From NCBI GenBank assembly GCA_964655065.1, contig CAZZLC010000013.1:79788-143787 (forward strand): a stretch of 64,000 nucleotides of DNA, in the 5' to 3' direction. The stretch comes from DRPG01 sp964655065 (GTDB lineage Bacteria; Myxococcota_A; UBA796; GCA-2862545). The position numbers were made by a program, and so were the translations under genes. Of this stretch, positions 20,435-29,518 are shown one piece after another. The first letter of the stretch is position 1, and each line of letters begins with the position of its first letter. The notes below the pieces were generated by a model, which saw only the letters and a list, made by a program, of their open reading frames with translations, did no database searches and was not told where the DNA came from.

Positions 20435-21091
20435 ATGCGCAACGCCGTCGGCGACATCACGTTCCTCGGCAGCTTCCAGCACGAGCTGCCAGAGCACGGC
20501 CTGCCCGAGGTCGCGTTCGCAGGTCGGTCGAACGTCGGCAAGTCGAGTCTGCTCAACGTGTTGATGCGGCGCAAGAACCTGGCTCGCACGAGCTCCACCC
20601 CCGGCCGCACCCAGTCGATCAACCTCTTCCAGCTCGGCGACGCCTGCGTGTTCGCCGACCTTCCGGGCTACGGCTACGCGCGGGTGCCCGATGCGGTCCG
20701 GCGGTCCTGGGGTCCCATGATCGAGACCTACCTCGGCGAGCGCTCCACCCTCGCGCTGGTGGTGCTGCTCGTGGACGCGCGGCGCGACATCCGGGGCGAG
20801 GAGGGTGAGCTGCGCTTCAACCTCACCCAGGCCCGCATTCCCACCGTGGTCGTGGCGACCAAGGTCGACAAGCTCAAGAAGCAGCCTCGCCAGCGCCAGC
20901 TCGCCGCGATCCGCCGCGACCTTCACCTGCCCGCAGGTCAGCCCATCGCGTTCTCCGCCCACACCGGCGATGGTCGCGATCGACTCTGGGACGCCATCGA
21001 GAGCGCGATCCGCGAGTTCCTGGTGGAGCCGGACCCCGAGCCCCTCCCGCTGCCCGACAGCGATCCAGACGACGAGGAAGTCAGCCCGTGA
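20435..21091 (+). CDS. engB: EngB/YsxC ribosome-biogenesis GTPase
   Basis: A 218-residue GTPase needed for large ribosomal subunit assembly. ATG 20435 has GAGGAGGT 8 nt upstream. The P-loop is GRSNVGKS at 30-37, followed by the TPGRTQ switch, DLPGYGYA (G3), TKVDKL (G4) and a SAHTG segment (G5). The C-terminal extension is acidic. The downstream rlmE starts inside its stop (GTGA), linking two ribosome-maturation genes. Confidence 0.95.
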   Translation: MRNAVGDITFLGSFQHELPEHGLPEVAFAGRSNVGKSSLLNVLMRRKNLARTSSTPGRTQSINLFQLGDACVFADLPGYGYARVPDAVRRSWGPMIETYLGERSTLALVVLLVDARRDIRGEEGELRFNLTQARIPTVVVATKVDKLKKQPRQRQLAAIRRDLHLPAGQPIAFSAHTGDGRDRLWDAIESAIREFLVEPDPEPLPLPDSDPDDEEVSP

Positions 21092-21699
21092 GCCGCCGCA
21101 AGCGCACCCGCAATCCCTACCAGCGCGCCGATCGCTTCACCCAGCAGGCGAAGGAGGAGGGGTTCGCAGCTCGGTCGGTGTTCAAGTTGCAGGAGATCCA
21201 GCGGCGATTTCGCGTGCTCGCACCCGGGATGCGCGCGCTGGATCTCGGGTGCGCGCCGGGCTCCTGGTGGCGCTACGCGGCCCAGTGCGTGGGACGTCAC
21301 GGGACCGTGCTCGGCGTGGACATCAACGAGCCCGAGGTCAGCTGCGGACCGCTGCTCGTGCGCTCCATCCTGGACGTGACGCCAGAAGACGTGGTGGAGG
21401 CTCTGGGAGGACCGCCCGACGTCGTGCTCTCCGACATGGCCCCCCGCACCACCGGCGACCCCTTCGGCGACCACGTTCGACAGATCGAGCTCGCGCGTCG
21501 GGCCCTGGAGCTGGCCACGGCACTCCTTCCCGAAGGCGGGGGGTTAGTCGCCAAGGTGTTCGACGGGGAGGAGGCCCACGCCTACGTCATGGACGTTCGC
21601 CGCCACTTCGGGAAGCTCAAGCGGGTCAAGCCCGAGGCGACGCGCAAGGTGAGCCGCGAGTTCTTCGTCGTGGCCCAGGAGCGCCTGGCAGCCGAGTGA
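21088..21699 (+). CDS. rlmE: RlmE/FtsJ 23S rRNA 2'-O-methyltransferase
   Basis: A 203-residue SAM-dependent methyltransferase that in the family methylates U2552 of 23S rRNA. The catalytic K-D-K-E tetrad is visible as Lys33 (SVFKLQEI), Asp116 (LSDMAP), Lys156 (VAKVFDG) and Glu191 (SREFF). The SAM loop is LDLGCAPGSW at 51-60. The GTG start overlaps the engB stop by 4 nt. It ends 1 nt before the stop of the convergent lipoprotein gene. Confidence 0.93.
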   Translation: MSRRKRTRNPYQRADRFTQQAKEEGFAARSVFKLQEIQRRFRVLAPGMRALDLGCAPGSWWRYAAQCVGRHGTVLGVDINEPEVSCGPLLVRSILDVTPEDVVEALGGPPDVVLSDMAPRTTGDPFGDHVRQIELARRALELATALLPEGGGLVAKVFDGEEAHAYVMDVRRHFGKLKRVKPEATRKVSREFFVVAQERLAAE

Positions 21700-21700
21700 G

Positions 21701-22129
21701 TCAGGGGCGCTCGAAGGCCGTCTCGATCCGGTAGTTCTCCCGCTCCCCGTCGAAGTCGGACTCGCAGTCCATGGCGTTGCGGTCCCGAAAGCAGTCGAGG
21801 TCACCCGTGACGAGCACCTGGGCACGCTGACCGTCGTCGAAGAACAGGAACCGGCCGTCGAGCGCGAAGCGGAACTGCCCCCCACCCAGGTTCTCGGCGT
21901 CTCCGTCCATCTCCCACTCGAGCCTACCGAAGTCCGCGGTCTGGAACTCGACGTCGAGCATGGCATCGCCGCCCTCGACCACGAGACGTCCTTCTTCCTC
22001 GGTGGTCGAGAACGAGCTGCCGTTGATCTCGAACCGCTGAAAGTCCTGGACGAACCAGTCGCCGGAGGCCGGCGAGCCGAAGATGCATCCGGGCAGGGTC
22101 GCGAGGAGCAGCCCCCAGTGAATTCGCAT
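21701..22129 (-). CDS. Small lipoprotein of unknown function
   Basis: A 142-residue protein with a clear start (GAGGAGGT 6 nt before ATG 22129) and a signal ending LLATLPGC, where Cys15 should be lipidated. The mature part is strand-rich, with many Asp, Glu and Phe, and ends in two Cys (DLDCFRDRNAMDCESD). It starts 15 nt after the pepA stop, so it is probably in the pseudokinase-pepA transcript. I do not recognise a family. Confidence 0.6.
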   Translation of the reverse strand: MRIHWGLLLATLPGCIFGSPASGDWFVQDFQRFEINGSSFSTTEEEGRLVVEGGDAMLDVEFQTADFGRLEWEMDGDAENLGGGQFRFALDGRFLFFDDGQRAQVLVTGDLDCFRDRNAMDCESDFDGERENYRIETAFERP

Positions 22130-22144
22130 CGGGTACCTCCTCGC

Positions 22145-23596
22145 CTACTCGGCGCGCGCCGCGGCCCAGCTCACGAGCGAGCGGACCATCTCACCGGTGC
22201 CGCCGGGTGCATAACGGCTCGACGCCTTGTCGAGGAACGCAGGCCCTGCGACGTCGAGGTGCGCCCACCGCGGGGCGTCGCTCGCAAAGTGCTCGAGGAA
22301 CAGCGCTGCGGTGGTGGCGCCCGCCTCGCGACTCCCCACGTTCTTGATCTGGGCATAGTCGCTGCGCAGCAGCTCCTTGTAGGGCGCGTGGAGCGGCAGC
22401 CGCCACAGGCCCTCGCCCGTCTGGCTGGCCGCGTCGAGAAGCTCGCCGGCGAGCGCATCGTCGTGGGTGAACAGGCCGCTGAACTCGGAGCCGACCGCGA
22501 CGACGGCCGCGCCGGTGAGGGTCGCCGCGTCGATCACGGTCTGGACCCCATCGACCTGACAGGCGCGGATGAGGCAGTCCGCGAGGACCAGGCGACCCTC
22601 GGCGTCGGTGTTGTGAATCTCGACGGTCACGCCGTTCGAGTAGCGAAGGATGTCGCCGAGCTTGAACGCCCCGCCCGACACCAGGTTCTCGACCGCGCCC
22701 ACGAGGCAGTCCACCGCCACGGGGAGCCCGAGCTCGGCAATGGCGCCAGCGGTGCCCAGCATCACCGCCGACCCGCCCATGTCACAGCGCATGGTCTGCA
22801 TCGCGCTGCTCGGCTTGAGCGAGTACCCGCCCGCATCGAAGGTCACGCCCTTGCCCACCAGCGCCACGTGGTGCTTGGCCTGCTCCGGCCGGTACCGGAC
22901 CCAGATCAGGCAGCCGGGGCGCTCCGAACCCTGGCCCACGGCCACGATGCCCACGCAGCCCTCGGCGCGACAGCGCTCGAAGTCCCAGACCTCGACCTCG
23001 ACCCCGGGAAGCGCGGCGAGTTCCTGCGCCTTCGCGGCGAGTGACTCGGGATACAGGTCGGCCGCGGGCAGGTTCACGAGATCGCGGGCCCAGGACTGCC
23101 ACTTCACACGGGTATCGACCGCCGCGACGTCCGCGTCGGACAGCTCGGCACCACCCACCTGAATGGTGGAGAGGGCAGGCTTGCGCTGGTCCTCGGGCTT
23201 GTATTGCTCCCAGGTGTAGTTGCCGGCGCGCAGCGCCTCGACCAGGTCGGCCGTCGCCAAGCCGCTCGCGTTCGACAGATCCAGCGAGAGCGACTCCGCC
23301 CGGAGCACTCGCGCCTCGCGGCCTACCCGCCCCAGCGCGCGGCGCCACGCATCCGCCGAGCCGTCGCCGATGCCGACCACGACCAGATGGGTCGCGGCGA
23401 TGCGCCCGAACGTCGGCACCACGTGGAGCTGGGCGGCGCCTCCGTTGAACTTCTGCCCCTTCAGCCACTTGATCAGCTCTCCGCCGAACGCTTCGTCCAT
23501 CGCGGCCACCGGGCCGGAGAAGTCAGAAGGGACACCAATGGCGAGGGCGTCCGCGACGACGGACGGCAGGGGCTCGGACGGGAAACTGAGGTTCAC
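22145..23596 (-). CDS. pepA: Cytosol (leucyl) aminopeptidase, M17 family
   Basis: A 483-residue di-metal exopeptidase that removes N-terminal residues. The active-site residues of M17 are present: Lys249 and Asp254 (GKGVTFDAGG), Lys261, Asp272 (CDMGGSA), and Asp331 and Glu333 in NTDAEGR, with Arg335 adjacent. The length is normal. The GTG start has GGAG 6 nt upstream. It lies 23 nt after the pseudokinase gene and 15 nt before a lipoprotein gene on the same strand. Confidence 0.95.
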   Translation of the reverse strand: MNLSFPSEPLPSVVADALAIGVPSDFSGPVAAMDEAFGGELIKWLKGQKFNGGAAQLHVVPTFGRIAATHLVVVGIGDGSADAWRRALGRVGREARVLRAESLSLDLSNASGLATADLVEALRAGNYTWEQYKPEDQRKPALSTIQVGGAELSDADVAAVDTRVKWQSWARDLVNLPAADLYPESLAAKAQELAALPGVEVEVWDFERCRAEGCVGIVAVGQGSERPGCLIWVRYRPEQAKHHVALVGKGVTFDAGGYSLKPSSAMQTMRCDMGGSAVMLGTAGAIAELGLPVAVDCLVGAVENLVSGGAFKLGDILRYSNGVTVEIHNTDAEGRLVLADCLIRACQVDGVQTVIDAATLTGAAVVAVGSEFSGLFTHDDALAGELLDAASQTGEGLWRLPLHAPYKELLRSDYAQIKNVGSREAGATTAALFLEHFASDAPRWAHLDVAGPAFLDKASSRYAPGGTGEMVRSLVSWAAARAE

Positions 23597-23619
23597 GACT
23601 ACTCCAACACGAGCTGCGA

Positions 23620-25161
23620 TCAGCAGGAACGTGCGACGTATGACAGGACCGCGAGCACGGCCAGGGCCGCCGACAGTCCCAGCACCCAGCCCACCCCCCG
23701 GTCTCCGGCCGGCGGCGCCACGGGCCGCTCGTCGAAGGACCGCGCGAACGTGCCCTCGTCGAGTCCGGAGACCTCTTCGCGATCGATCCCGGGCTCCGTC
23801 GACAGCGCGTCCTCCTCCGCCTCCGACAACCGAGGATCGGGGAGCTCGACCGCCTCGTCGAGGTCGTCGGGCACGAGCGTGGTCCGGTCCTGGGCGAAGC
23901 TCGGGCCGCCGGGAGCGGGCAGCTCGGCCTCGATCGCGGCGGGATCCACCGCGAAGCTCGCCTCGGCCGTCACCGGACTCGCGCCCGTACCCTCGACCGC
24001 GAACGCCGCGACGACGCGGTAGCGGCCGGCCGGCAACGGGGGAAGCTCGAGACGGAAGCGGAATCGCGCGTCACGCTCGGCCCTGACCTGGACGGCGGCA
24101 CCCGGGACCGGCACCCGCACGGGTTCCTCGCCCTGGACTGCGTCGAGCCGCAGCCCGCACACGACGTCGCCCGGCTCCTCGAGTCCCGGTGACCCCGTCA
24201 CCCGAACCGAGAAGGCGACGGGCTCCTCCGCGCCGAACGTCTCGTCGGGACGCCACGCGGGCCACACCACGGGTCCCACGTCGACCACGCGGGGCTCGAG
24301 CAGGGCGCGGGCCTCCTGCAGCCGCTCGACGAGGGGCCCCCAGTCGTGGAACCGGAACGGCGGCGACGGCTCGGCCTCGACCGACAGTGCTCGCGCGACC
24401 AGCGTGCCGATGCGATCCGCAGTGCGGTCGACGAACCTCGGCAGCCCGTCTGCGGCGATCAACCGCTGAACGAGCTGTTCCCGGAGTGCACTGGCCGCGT
24501 CCCGGGGCACGCCACCCGTCGGGACCTCGCCCACCAGCACCTCGACCAGCCACCGCGCGAGGGCCCAGGTGTCGTCCACCACCTCGGCCCGTGGCGCCAC
24601 GTCGGGCGGCGTCCACCCCTCGAGCCCGGCTCGGGCCGAGAGCAGCGTCCGCAGCGCACCGACCGGCTCGGTGAGCCAGTCGCTCAGCACGACGATGCCC
24701 GAGCTGTCGCCGCTCGCCACGAAGACGTTCGACGGGCGCAGCTGTCCGTGAGCTCGCGGCGAGGCAGCGAGAAGCGCGGCGATCGCGAGCGCGGAGTCCA
24801 GGGCCTCGACGATGGACAGATCCTGGGTCCCGAGCGCCGGCCCGAGATCGGGCAGCACCAGGCCGGTCCGGCCATCGCCGAGAGACACCGTGCCCCAGAG
24901 CTCGGGCACCCAGGGCTCGGGGGCCGCCTCGCGAAGCCACGCCGCCTGGTGATCCGCGGCAGCCCGACAGGCCGCGGCCAGCTCCCGGATGCGTTCGGGA
25001 TCGTCCCCGGGGAAATCCTCGGCGGTGAGTGGTGTCTTGAGCACCGCTCGCCCCTGGTCGGGTCCCACGAGCTGCCACGTCCGGGCCCAGGTGCCCCGAC
25101 CTAGCTCCGGACCTCGCGTCCAGCTGCGGTTCTCGCTGTCCGTCACGGGTTCTTGCGTCAC
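23620..25161 (-). CDS. Membrane-anchored pseudokinase with Ig-like domain
   Basis: A 513-residue protein with a kinase fold but a dead catalytic loop. The glycine loop ELGRGTWART (from residue 19) and Lys42 (AVLKTP) are kept. HRDLKPxN is replaced by HGQLRPSN at 138-145, so the catalytic Asp is Gln. DFG is SDW at 160-162, where only the Asp is retained. Residues ~300-410 form a strand-rich Ig-like region, followed by an acidic linker and one transmembrane helix at about 489-508. It probably binds nucleotide or a partner without phosphotransfer. It is divergent from another pseudokinase 86 nt away. Confidence 0.8.
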   Translation of the reverse strand: MTQEPVTDSENRSWTRGPELGRGTWARTWQLVGPDQGRAVLKTPLTAEDFPGDDPERIRELAAACRAAADHQAAWLREAAPEPWVPELWGTVSLGDGRTGLVLPDLGPALGTQDLSIVEALDSALAIAALLAASPRAHGQLRPSNVFVASGDSSGIVVLSDWLTEPVGALRTLLSARAGLEGWTPPDVAPRAEVVDDTWALARWLVEVLVGEVPTGGVPRDAASALREQLVQRLIAADGLPRFVDRTADRIGTLVARALSVEAEPSPPFRFHDWGPLVERLQEARALLEPRVVDVGPVVWPAWRPDETFGAEEPVAFSVRVTGSPGLEEPGDVVCGLRLDAVQGEEPVRVPVPGAAVQVRAERDARFRFRLELPPLPAGRYRVVAAFAVEGTGASPVTAEASFAVDPAAIEAELPAPGGPSFAQDRTTLVPDDLDEAVELPDPRLSEAEEDALSTEPGIDREEVSGLDEGTFARSFDERPVAPPAGDRGVGWVLGLSAALAVLAVLSYVARSC

Positions 25162-25247
25162 GGGATCTGGTAGCCGAGCTCTCCGGACCAGGGGAGCCCC
25201 GATCGCGCGATAGGAGGGCGAGCGCCGTCTGTTCCGGGGAGATCGCG

Positions 25248-26402
25248 ATGACCCCTCCGAGATCCTACGAGCTCGTGCACCGGTTGCCCTCGCGTGGGCC
25301 GGGCGAACGCTGGCGTGGGTGGGTGTTCGCGAGCGCAGGCCCCCCGCTTCCCGTCGACGTCGAGCTCCTCGACCGGCGGTGGTCCGAGCGGCCCGGGCTG
25401 GTGGCGGCGATCCGCCACGACCGCGAGCGCATCGCCGCGCTCGGCCACCCCGGCCTCCCGGCCAGCGCCGACCTCACCCGGCTCGACGGTCGACTGGCGG
25501 TGGTGGAGCCCGTGCCGGACGGGTTCGACCTGTCGTTCCTGGACCAAGCCGACGTGCCTGTCGTATTGGCGATCGTCGCCCAGGTCGCCCACGCCCTCGA
25601 TGGCCTGGCTGAACTGGAAGTGCCCCACGGCTCGCTCGCACCCGCGGCGATCACGGTGAACCGGGAAGGGCGGGTGCAGCTGCACGGTGCCGGTCTCGTC
25701 CGCGCCGAGCTTCCGGCGTGGAGCCCCGAGACGGGCAGCCTGGTGCGACTCGACGTCTCCCCGCTCGCGCCCGAGCAGCTCGCGCAGGCCCGCCTCGCCC
25801 CGACGTCGGCCGGCGACGTGTACGCGCTCGGTGCGCTGGCGGCTGGCTGGGTCCTCGCAAGGCGACTCGGTCCCGCGCGAATGCGGCCGCGCGAGCACCG
25901 CGCGGCGGTGGCTGCACGGCTGGCCGCACTGAGCCACCTGGCCCTGCGATCCCTCCTCGTCTCGATGCTCGCCTGGGATCCCGAGGCGCGCCCCTCGCCC
26001 GCCGAGGTGCGACAGCGAGCGAGCGACCTGCTGGCGACGCTCGACCCCGGGTCGCTCGAGGCGTGGGCAGCCGCGCACCTGCCGTCCGCGGATCGCCTCG
26101 CCACGCCCACCGGCGGTCGCCGTCTCGTCGAGACGCCGTGGTCTTCCGAGACCCCGACCGCACACGTCCCACGACGAGGACCCTACGCCGTCGATCCGGC
26201 AGGAACGCTCGATCCCGTCCCCCTCGAGCAGGCCGCGGACTGGAATCGCCTGCGCGACGAGAGCCTGCGAGCGCTCCAGCCCGACCCTTCGCCGGCGGGG
26301 CCAGCATCGCGCCCCCCTGTCCCTTGGGTCGCGGCGGCCGTGGGGCTCGCGGGCCTGGGGATGGGCTTGCTCGGTGCGTCACTGGGGCTCGGCGGGTGGT
26401 AG
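25248..26402 (+). CDS. Strongly degenerate membrane-anchored pseudokinase
   Basis: A 384-residue kinase-fold protein. ATG 25248 has GGGGAG 8 nt upstream. The VAIK Lys is missing (VDVELLD), the catalytic loop is HGSLAPAAI at 127-135, and DFG is replaced by HGAGL at 146-150. The C-lobe landmarks LAPEQ (173-177), GDVYALG and WDPEARPSPAEV remain. One transmembrane helix lies at the C-terminus, with almost no tail. Loss of all three catalytic elements means it cannot be an ordinary kinase. Its topology matches the divergent pseudokinase and the 8.2-kb kinase. Confidence 0.75.
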   Translation: MTPPRSYELVHRLPSRGPGERWRGWVFASAGPPLPVDVELLDRRWSERPGLVAAIRHDRERIAALGHPGLPASADLTRLDGRLAVVEPVPDGFDLSFLDQADVPVVLAIVAQVAHALDGLAELEVPHGSLAPAAITVNREGRVQLHGAGLVRAELPAWSPETGSLVRLDVSPLAPEQLAQARLAPTSAGDVYALGALAAGWVLARRLGPARMRPREHRAAVAARLAALSHLALRSLLVSMLAWDPEARPSPAEVRQRASDLLATLDPGSLEAWAAAHLPSADRLATPTGGRRLVETPWSSETPTAHVPRRGPYAVDPAGTLDPVPLEQAADWNRLRDESLRALQPDPSPAGPASRPPVPWVAAAVGLAGLGMGLLGASLGLGGW

Positions 26403-26646
26403 CGGCCAGGGTGAAGCCGGCGCAGGTCGACGAGCGGCACCGGACTCGCCCCGCCGCGGTCCGCGACTCGAGGTCCACGACGTACCTCCGCTTCCCCTCG
26501 GGCAACCGCGCCTGTGTGCTGGTCGACGGCCCCTGGCCGAGGCGAGGATCGAGATTCGCTCGCGAGGGGGGGTTCCCACGGGGTTGTCGCGGATGGTATC
26601 CGAGAAGCCCGAGGCTGTCGGACCGGCCGCCGTCCTGGGAGGTCCT
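26403..26646. other. Spacer between pseudokinase and acidic orphan gene
   Basis: A 244-nt stretch with no supported gene. Open frames run through it, but none has a ribosome site or recognisable protein character. No promoter hexamers or strong hairpin were found. Confidence 0.4.
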
Positions 26647-27033
26647 GTGTCCAACGGCATCTTCATCTTCGTCGACGACGACTTCGAGCGCCCGCTGTAC
26701 GCGGACCCCGACCCCGACGACATCGACTCCGACTTGTTCAGCGCCATCCGCGAGCGGGTCACCGAGGCCCTCGAGGAGGAGAGCGACGCGAAGGGCTCCG
26801 AGACGCTCGGCGAGGTTCGCTTTTCCTGGAGCACCCATCTCGGCACCGGTCTGTCGTTCGTGGCGTTCGCCGTCGACGTGCCCAGGCGTCGACTCGATCG
26901 CTACCTGAAGTCGGTGGCCCAGCGCTACTTCGACGAGGTCGACGACGCCCGCTCGCCAGACCGCGCTGGCGTCGAGGACGTCGTGATCGACGTCATTCCT
27001 CCGTGGGAGGAGACCGAGGACGACGAGGACTGA
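26647..27033 (+). CDS. Acidic hypothetical protein
   Basis: A 128-residue protein I do not recognise. GTG 26647 is preferred because GGGAGG lies 4 nt upstream; ATG 26593 is an alternative without a ribosome site. The N-terminus is a strand (GIFIFVDDDFE) followed by an Asp/Glu-rich segment, a helix and two more strands. The predicted charge is strongly negative and no signal peptide is visible. The gene follows a pseudokinase gene. Its last 41 nt overlap the convergent EEP-family gene. Confidence 0.55.
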   Translation: MSNGIFIFVDDDFERPLYADPDPDDIDSDLFSAIRERVTEALEEESDAKGSETLGEVRFSWSTHLGTGLSFVAFAVDVPRRRLDRYLKSVAQRYFDEVDDARSPDRAGVEDVVIDVIPPWEETEDDED

Positions 27034-27835
27034 ACACGACGGGACAGTGGTCGGAGACCTCGCCCGTCGGACACTGATCGCCAGGCTCACAGCCCACCGT
27101 CTCGCAGGCGCCCCGGGCCGCGACGGCGCCCCGAGCGTCGCTCATGACGTGATCGAGGGCCACGCCGCGGCACCGCCCGTGATCGGGGAAGTAGGCGGTA
27201 CAGCCGAGTCCCGACGAGTTCCATCGCAGCCCGGTGACGATCGCGAAGCGGTCGAGATCGCGTCGGTCGGCATCGCTCACGGGGTTGAAGTCGCCGAGGA
27301 CGGTGACGGGTCCCTCGCGCGCCGCGACGATGGGCGCCAGCGCCTGGAGCTGGGCACGACGGACCGCCTCACCCCCGGGACCCGACTTCAGGTGCACCAC
27401 GAAGAACGCCAGGGGGCGCCCGCCATCCCGAGGGCGCAGCTCGACCTCCAGAGCCGGTCGGCCACCGCGGATGACCCTCACCTCGTCGTGCACGCGCACC
27501 CGTGCGACCTCGTAGCGCCGGGTGTCCACCAGCAGACCCACCCGGTGGGTGGAACCGGCGTGAGTCGCGAACGCCCAGTGCGTGCCGAGCAGGTCGTGAA
27601 TCGCGCCCACCAGGCGGGCAGGCGACCGGATCTCCTGAACGGCGACGACCGGAACCCCCAACGCCCCGATCGCCTCCGCCGCCCGGCGGGGCTGGGTCGG
27701 CTCGCGGGGAAAATTCTCGATGTTCCAGGTCGCCACGGGCGGGAACCCGGCCGGTGGGTCCGAACGCGCAACCCACGCCCCGATCGAGAGCAGGACGAGT
27801 GCGACGGCGATCCACGGAGCGCGGCGACGGGCCAT
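26993..27835 (-). CDS. Endonuclease/exonuclease/phosphatase (EEP) family protein, exported or anchored
   Basis: A 280-residue protein. An N-terminal hydrophobic segment (residues ~8-23) suggests export or membrane anchoring. EEP-fold motifs are Asn38 (TWNIENF), Glu68 (AVQEIR), VTVLGDFNP near residue 188 and SDHCPV near the C-terminus. These are the metal-binding and catalytic positions of DNase-I/sphingomyelinase-like enzymes. Four Cys near the C-terminus could form disulfides. No clear ribosome site precedes ATG 27835. The substrate may be DNA, RNA or a phospholipid; the sequence does not say which. Confidence 0.8.
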   Translation of the reverse strand: MARRRAPWIAVALVLLSIGAWVARSDPPAGFPPVATWNIENFPREPTQPRRAAEAIGALGVPVVAVQEIRSPARLVGAIHDLLGTHWAFATHAGSTHRVGLLVDTRRYEVARVRVHDEVRVIRGGRPALEVELRPRDGGRPLAFFVVHLKSGPGGEAVRRAQLQALAPIVAAREGPVTVLGDFNPVSDADRRDLDRFAIVTGLRWNSSGLGCTAYFPDHGRCRGVALDHVMSDARGAVAARGACETVGCEPGDQCPTGEVSDHCPVVFSPRRPRSPPTEE

Positions 27836-27928
27836 GGGAGTGGGTAGCCCGGAGAGACCTCGTGTGACGGAATGGCCCGAGATCCGACGACACACTGCAA
27901 CGCGGGGCCGACGGTCCCCGGAGGCTCC

Positions 27929-29311
27929 GTGATCCACCTGCTCGTCGCCCACGCCGTCGCCTCCCCGCAGGGCGAGCTGCTCCGTCTCGTAGAGGAGGTC
28001 GACGCCGATCCGGTGGTCGCGCTGTCCTGCGAGCCCGTGGCCCCTCTCGGGCGGCTCCTCGAGAGCATCGAGCTGCCCGGGTTGGGTCCGAGCAAGGCCC
28101 CCGAGGGCACCTGGATGTGGATGCTCACGCCGTCCCGACTCGCGAGCGCCGGGATCGACGTCACGCAGAGCCTGTCGGTGCTGTTCTTCGACGACCGTGA
28201 GCTCGTCGTGGACGTCGGCTTCTCCGGCAGTGAGCGTCAGGCGAGCATCGTGGTCGCCTCCTTGCTCGGCCTCGACGACGAGACGCGCGACAACCTGACC
28301 TGGCAAGAGGGCCAGCTGTTGGTGGCCGGCCACAAGCTCCCCCGCAATGTCGTGGACGTCACCCTCGTGGGGGGCCGACTCACGGTCCGGGCGGGGATTC
28401 CGAACCCCGGGGGCCCCACGCCGGTCCGCGAGCTCGTGAGGCGGGGGAACGCGAGCGCAGGGTGCCTGCTGACCTTCGACGGCGCGTTGCCACGCAGCGA
28501 GGCGGCCCAGGCCGCCGGGCGCGATGCCCTGCACGTCACCGGCGTGCTGCACCTTCCGCTGTCCGACGGCGCTCCGGCAACGGTGCGCTTCCACACGGAA
28601 GGACCTGTGCCCACGGCGCTCCGGAGCGAGCCGGCGCCTCCGGTGGGCGGCTCCACCAGCGAGCGACCCGCGGTGCTTCTGTCGGTGGGGGTCTCGCTTG
28701 GCGATCTGCTGCTCGACCCCGCCCTGCACCGGGCCCTCGGCATCCCGGAGGAGCACGTGATCGAGGTGCTCTCCGAGATGCGCTTTGGTAGGGGCAGCAC
28801 GATCGGGTTCTTCGAAGACGGCCCCTCGCTGGGGTTCGTCGCGAACGTCGACGCTGCGCGAGCCGACGGCCGGCGGCTCGGGTCTCGCAGGGCACGGCGC
28901 GCCGTGCAGCGCGTGCTCTCGAAGATCGGCGTGACCCACGAGCGGGTGTCCCGCAACGAGCTCTCGGTGACCGTGCGGGAGTCCACCGTGTGGGTGACGA
29001 CCCGCCCTGGTGGCCTCGTGGTTGGCGGCAGCCGGGAACGGACCCGCGAGGTGGCGCGAGGCGAGGGCGTGCCTTGGGTCGCGCCCGCGTTTGCCGAGCT
29101 CGCGAGCCTACATCCGGTGGCCATGCGCAGCGAGGGAGTGCAGACGGGCGCGATTCCTCCCGTCGCCGCCGACCTCGGGATCCGCACCCTGCCTGGGCTC
29201 TGGGAGGTCACGCTCGGCGTGCACGTCGACGACGAGCGTCGAGCGGCCACCCACTCGGCGCTGGCGGCGACCATCACCGCCATCGTGCTGCCCCACATCC
29301 TTCCCAAGTAG
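27929..29311 (+). CDS. Exported protein of unknown function
   Basis: A 460-residue protein with GTG 27929 and GGAGG 4 nt upstream. The N-terminus MIHLLVAHAVASP is a short but plausible signal peptide. The body is strand-rich, has many Val, Gly and Leu and repeated LSVGVSL/VTLGVHV-type stretches, and ends in ITAIVLPHILPK. I recognise no family or catalytic motif. It is divergent from one EEP gene and followed by a second on the same strand. Confidence 0.55.
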   Translation: MIHLLVAHAVASPQGELLRLVEEVDADPVVALSCEPVAPLGRLLESIELPGLGPSKAPEGTWMWMLTPSRLASAGIDVTQSLSVLFFDDRELVVDVGFSGSERQASIVVASLLGLDDETRDNLTWQEGQLLVAGHKLPRNVVDVTLVGGRLTVRAGIPNPGGPTPVRELVRRGNASAGCLLTFDGALPRSEAAQAAGRDALHVTGVLHLPLSDGAPATVRFHTEGPVPTALRSEPAPPVGGSTSERPAVLLSVGVSLGDLLLDPALHRALGIPEEHVIEVLSEMRFGRGSTIGFFEDGPSLGFVANVDAARADGRRLGSRRARRAVQRVLSKIGVTHERVSRNELSVTVRESTVWVTTRPGGLVVGGSRERTREVARGEGVPWVAPAFAELASLHPVAMRSEGVQTGAIPPVAADLGIRTLPGLWEVTLGVHVDDERRAATHSALAATITAIVLPHILPK

Positions 29312-29375
29312 GAGAGCCCCCGGCCCTCGATCGGGGTTCGGCGGTCTGCACCGGTGACCACTTCTGGACGATGGA

Positions 29376-29413
29376 GGTACCGCAGTTGGTGGCCGCGGTC
29401 CCGAAGCGGTACC
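29376..29413. repeat. 8-bp inverted repeat upstream of an EEP gene
   Basis: GGTACCGC (29376-29383) and GCGGTACC (29406-29413) are perfect arms with a 22-nt centre. They lie in the 207-nt spacer before the second EEP gene. The site could be an operator or an RNA hairpin. No promoter hexamers are convincing nearby. Confidence 0.35.
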
Positions 29414-29518
29414 GGGTCACTGCCGACGAAGGGTCGAGCCGCCGTTCGTTGCTGCGGTGACGGTGCGACCACGCAGACAGGGTCCGGGTGGTCGTGCATC
29501 GTCGCTTGGGAGGGTCTC

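Noticed and set aside
29317..29336. CCCCG/CGGGG hairpin just after the unknown exported gene, considered as a terminator.
   Set aside because: Only five pairs with a long loop and just two T bases after it; too weak in GC-rich DNA.
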